A DNA stretch of 64,000 bases from Halobacteriovoraceae bacterium (GTDB lineage: Bacteria > Bdellovibrionota > Bacteriovoracia > Bacteriovoracales > Bacteriovoracaceae): NCBI GenBank assembly GCA_020635115.1, contig JACKAK010000008.1, positions 170,354 through 234,353 of the forward strand, given 5' to 3'. Positions 63,573 through 64,000 of this stretch are shown here, in pieces (position 1 is the first letter of the stretch; every line of letters begins with the position of its first letter). The notes under the pieces were generated by a model, which had not been told where the DNA came from, made no database searches, and saw nothing but the letters and a program-made list of their open reading frames with translations. The translations under genes and the position numbers were made by a program.

Positions 63573-64000
63573 ATGAACGACAAAATATTAAGTTACGCTC
63601 TTTCTTTTGCTTTGTTTATAAGTAGCACATCGACAACATTTTCGAGGGAATTATGTCCAAAAGAAATCCAAGATATGCAAACAGAGCTTAAAAACTGTGA
63701 AGCTAAAAGATGTGAAAATCCAGATGATTTTAATTCATGTGATTTAGCAAAAGAGCAAAATTTTTTAAATTGCCGTTCTGGAGTGTTGAGCAAATATGAG
63801 AATCTGAAAGGTAACAATCAAATTTGCAAATCTGATCTCCAAGAAATTAAAGAAAAAATTGAAAGTAATATTCAAAAAGAGTTGTTAAGTTGTGATCAAT
63901 ATAAATGTAGTGAGCCATTTTCCCCTTCAGTCTGTGACTTTCAAAAGGAACAAATGTTCATTTCATGCCGAGCAGATGTAATATCTAAATACCAAGATTT
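63573..64000 (+). CDS. Exported Cys-rich repeat protein, cut by window end
   Basis: ATG 63573 opens a signal peptide (SYALSFALFISSTSTTFS). About 125 mature residues are visible and the gene continues beyond the window. They hold two copies of a motif, each ending in a Cys-rich unit (CDLAKEQNFLNCRSGVLSKY and CDFQKEQMFISCRADVISKY) about 80 residues apart. The spacing CxxxxC and CxxxxxxxxxC repeats. It probably forms disulfide-stabilised helical repeats in the periplasm or outside. No family is recognised. An ATG at 63569 is in another frame. Confidence 0.6.
   Translation, partial: MNDKILSYALSFALFISSTSTTFSRELCPKEIQDMQTELKNCEAKRCENPDDFNSCDLAKEQNFLNCRSGVLSKYENLKGNNQICKSDLQEIKEKIESNIQKELLSCDQYKCSEPFSPSVCDFQKEQMFISCRADVISKYQD

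Noticed and set aside
1..64000. CRISPR arrays, prophage, insertion sequences, tRNA or rRNA genes
   Set aside because: I looked for spaced direct repeats, transposase and integrase motifs, and tRNA-like cloverleaf ends and saw none that I could support.

Overview
The window is about one-third GC, densely packed and bacterial, with Gram-negative traits throughout: lipoboxes, C-terminally aromatic outer-membrane beta-barrels, a diaminopimelate (DAP) lysine pathway, and many signal peptides. The mix of PilZ, FIST and hybrid two-component kinases, ankyrin proteins, many unrecognised secreted or lipoproteins, and a Lys-rich histone-like protein resembles the Bdellovibrionota, most likely the low-GC Bacteriovoracales line (Bacteriovorax/Halobacteriovorax/Peredibacter). 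That placement is an inference from gene content and composition; there is no rRNA in the window. GGCC looks strikingly common for such an AT-rich sequence.

Region 1 (1-22 kb) is an accessory, cell-envelope region. It holds a papain-fold amidase-like protein, porin-like and DUF481-like barrels, lipoproteins, msrA with a signal peptide, a secreted NadD-like nucleotidyltransferase, a possible secreted Fe(II)/2-oxoglutarate oxygenase, a zincin lipoprotein with a DUF4214 tail, and a secreted kinase-like protein. Decay is concentrated here. An alcohol dehydrogenase-like gene has one in-frame amber codon. Two other loci (3.3-3.8 and 4.1-4.5 kb) can be read only across stops and poly-A frameshifts. 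Two more genes look split by +1 shifts at A-runs, and a TPR gene survives only as a fragment.

Region 2 (22-29.4 kb) has asparagine synthetase, an N-acyl-amino-acid-synthase-like protein fused to PilZ, and an ankyrin gene overlapping a CheX-like gene. A perfect 19-bp inverted repeat follows, then a secreted His-rich protein of unknown function.

Region 3 (29.5-33.4 kb) is an aromatic amino acid operon: DAHP synthase-chorismate mutase, aminotransferase, prephenate dehydrogenase and prephenate dehydratase. It is followed by a histone H1-like protein, and then, on the minus strand, a FIST sensor, a kinase with two transmitter modules, and a receiver.

Region 4 (40.2-47.4 kb) is a lysine operon under a recognisable lysine riboswitch: asd, lysC, dapB, dapA, dapD, a lysA-like decarboxylase and an AstE/aspartoacylase-family hydrolase. 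dapD implies the succinylase route, yet dapC and dapE are absent from the operon. The hydrolase is therefore a candidate N-succinyl-DAP desuccinylase.

Region 5 (47.4-64 kb) holds three response regulators, class Ia nrdB-nrdA, a lipoprotein, a subtilase without a propeptide, a 2-hydroxyacid dehydrogenase, Hsp20, an FAD oxidoreductase, tex, a GAF-PAS-GAF hybrid kinase, and the start of a Cys-rich repeat protein cut by the window end.
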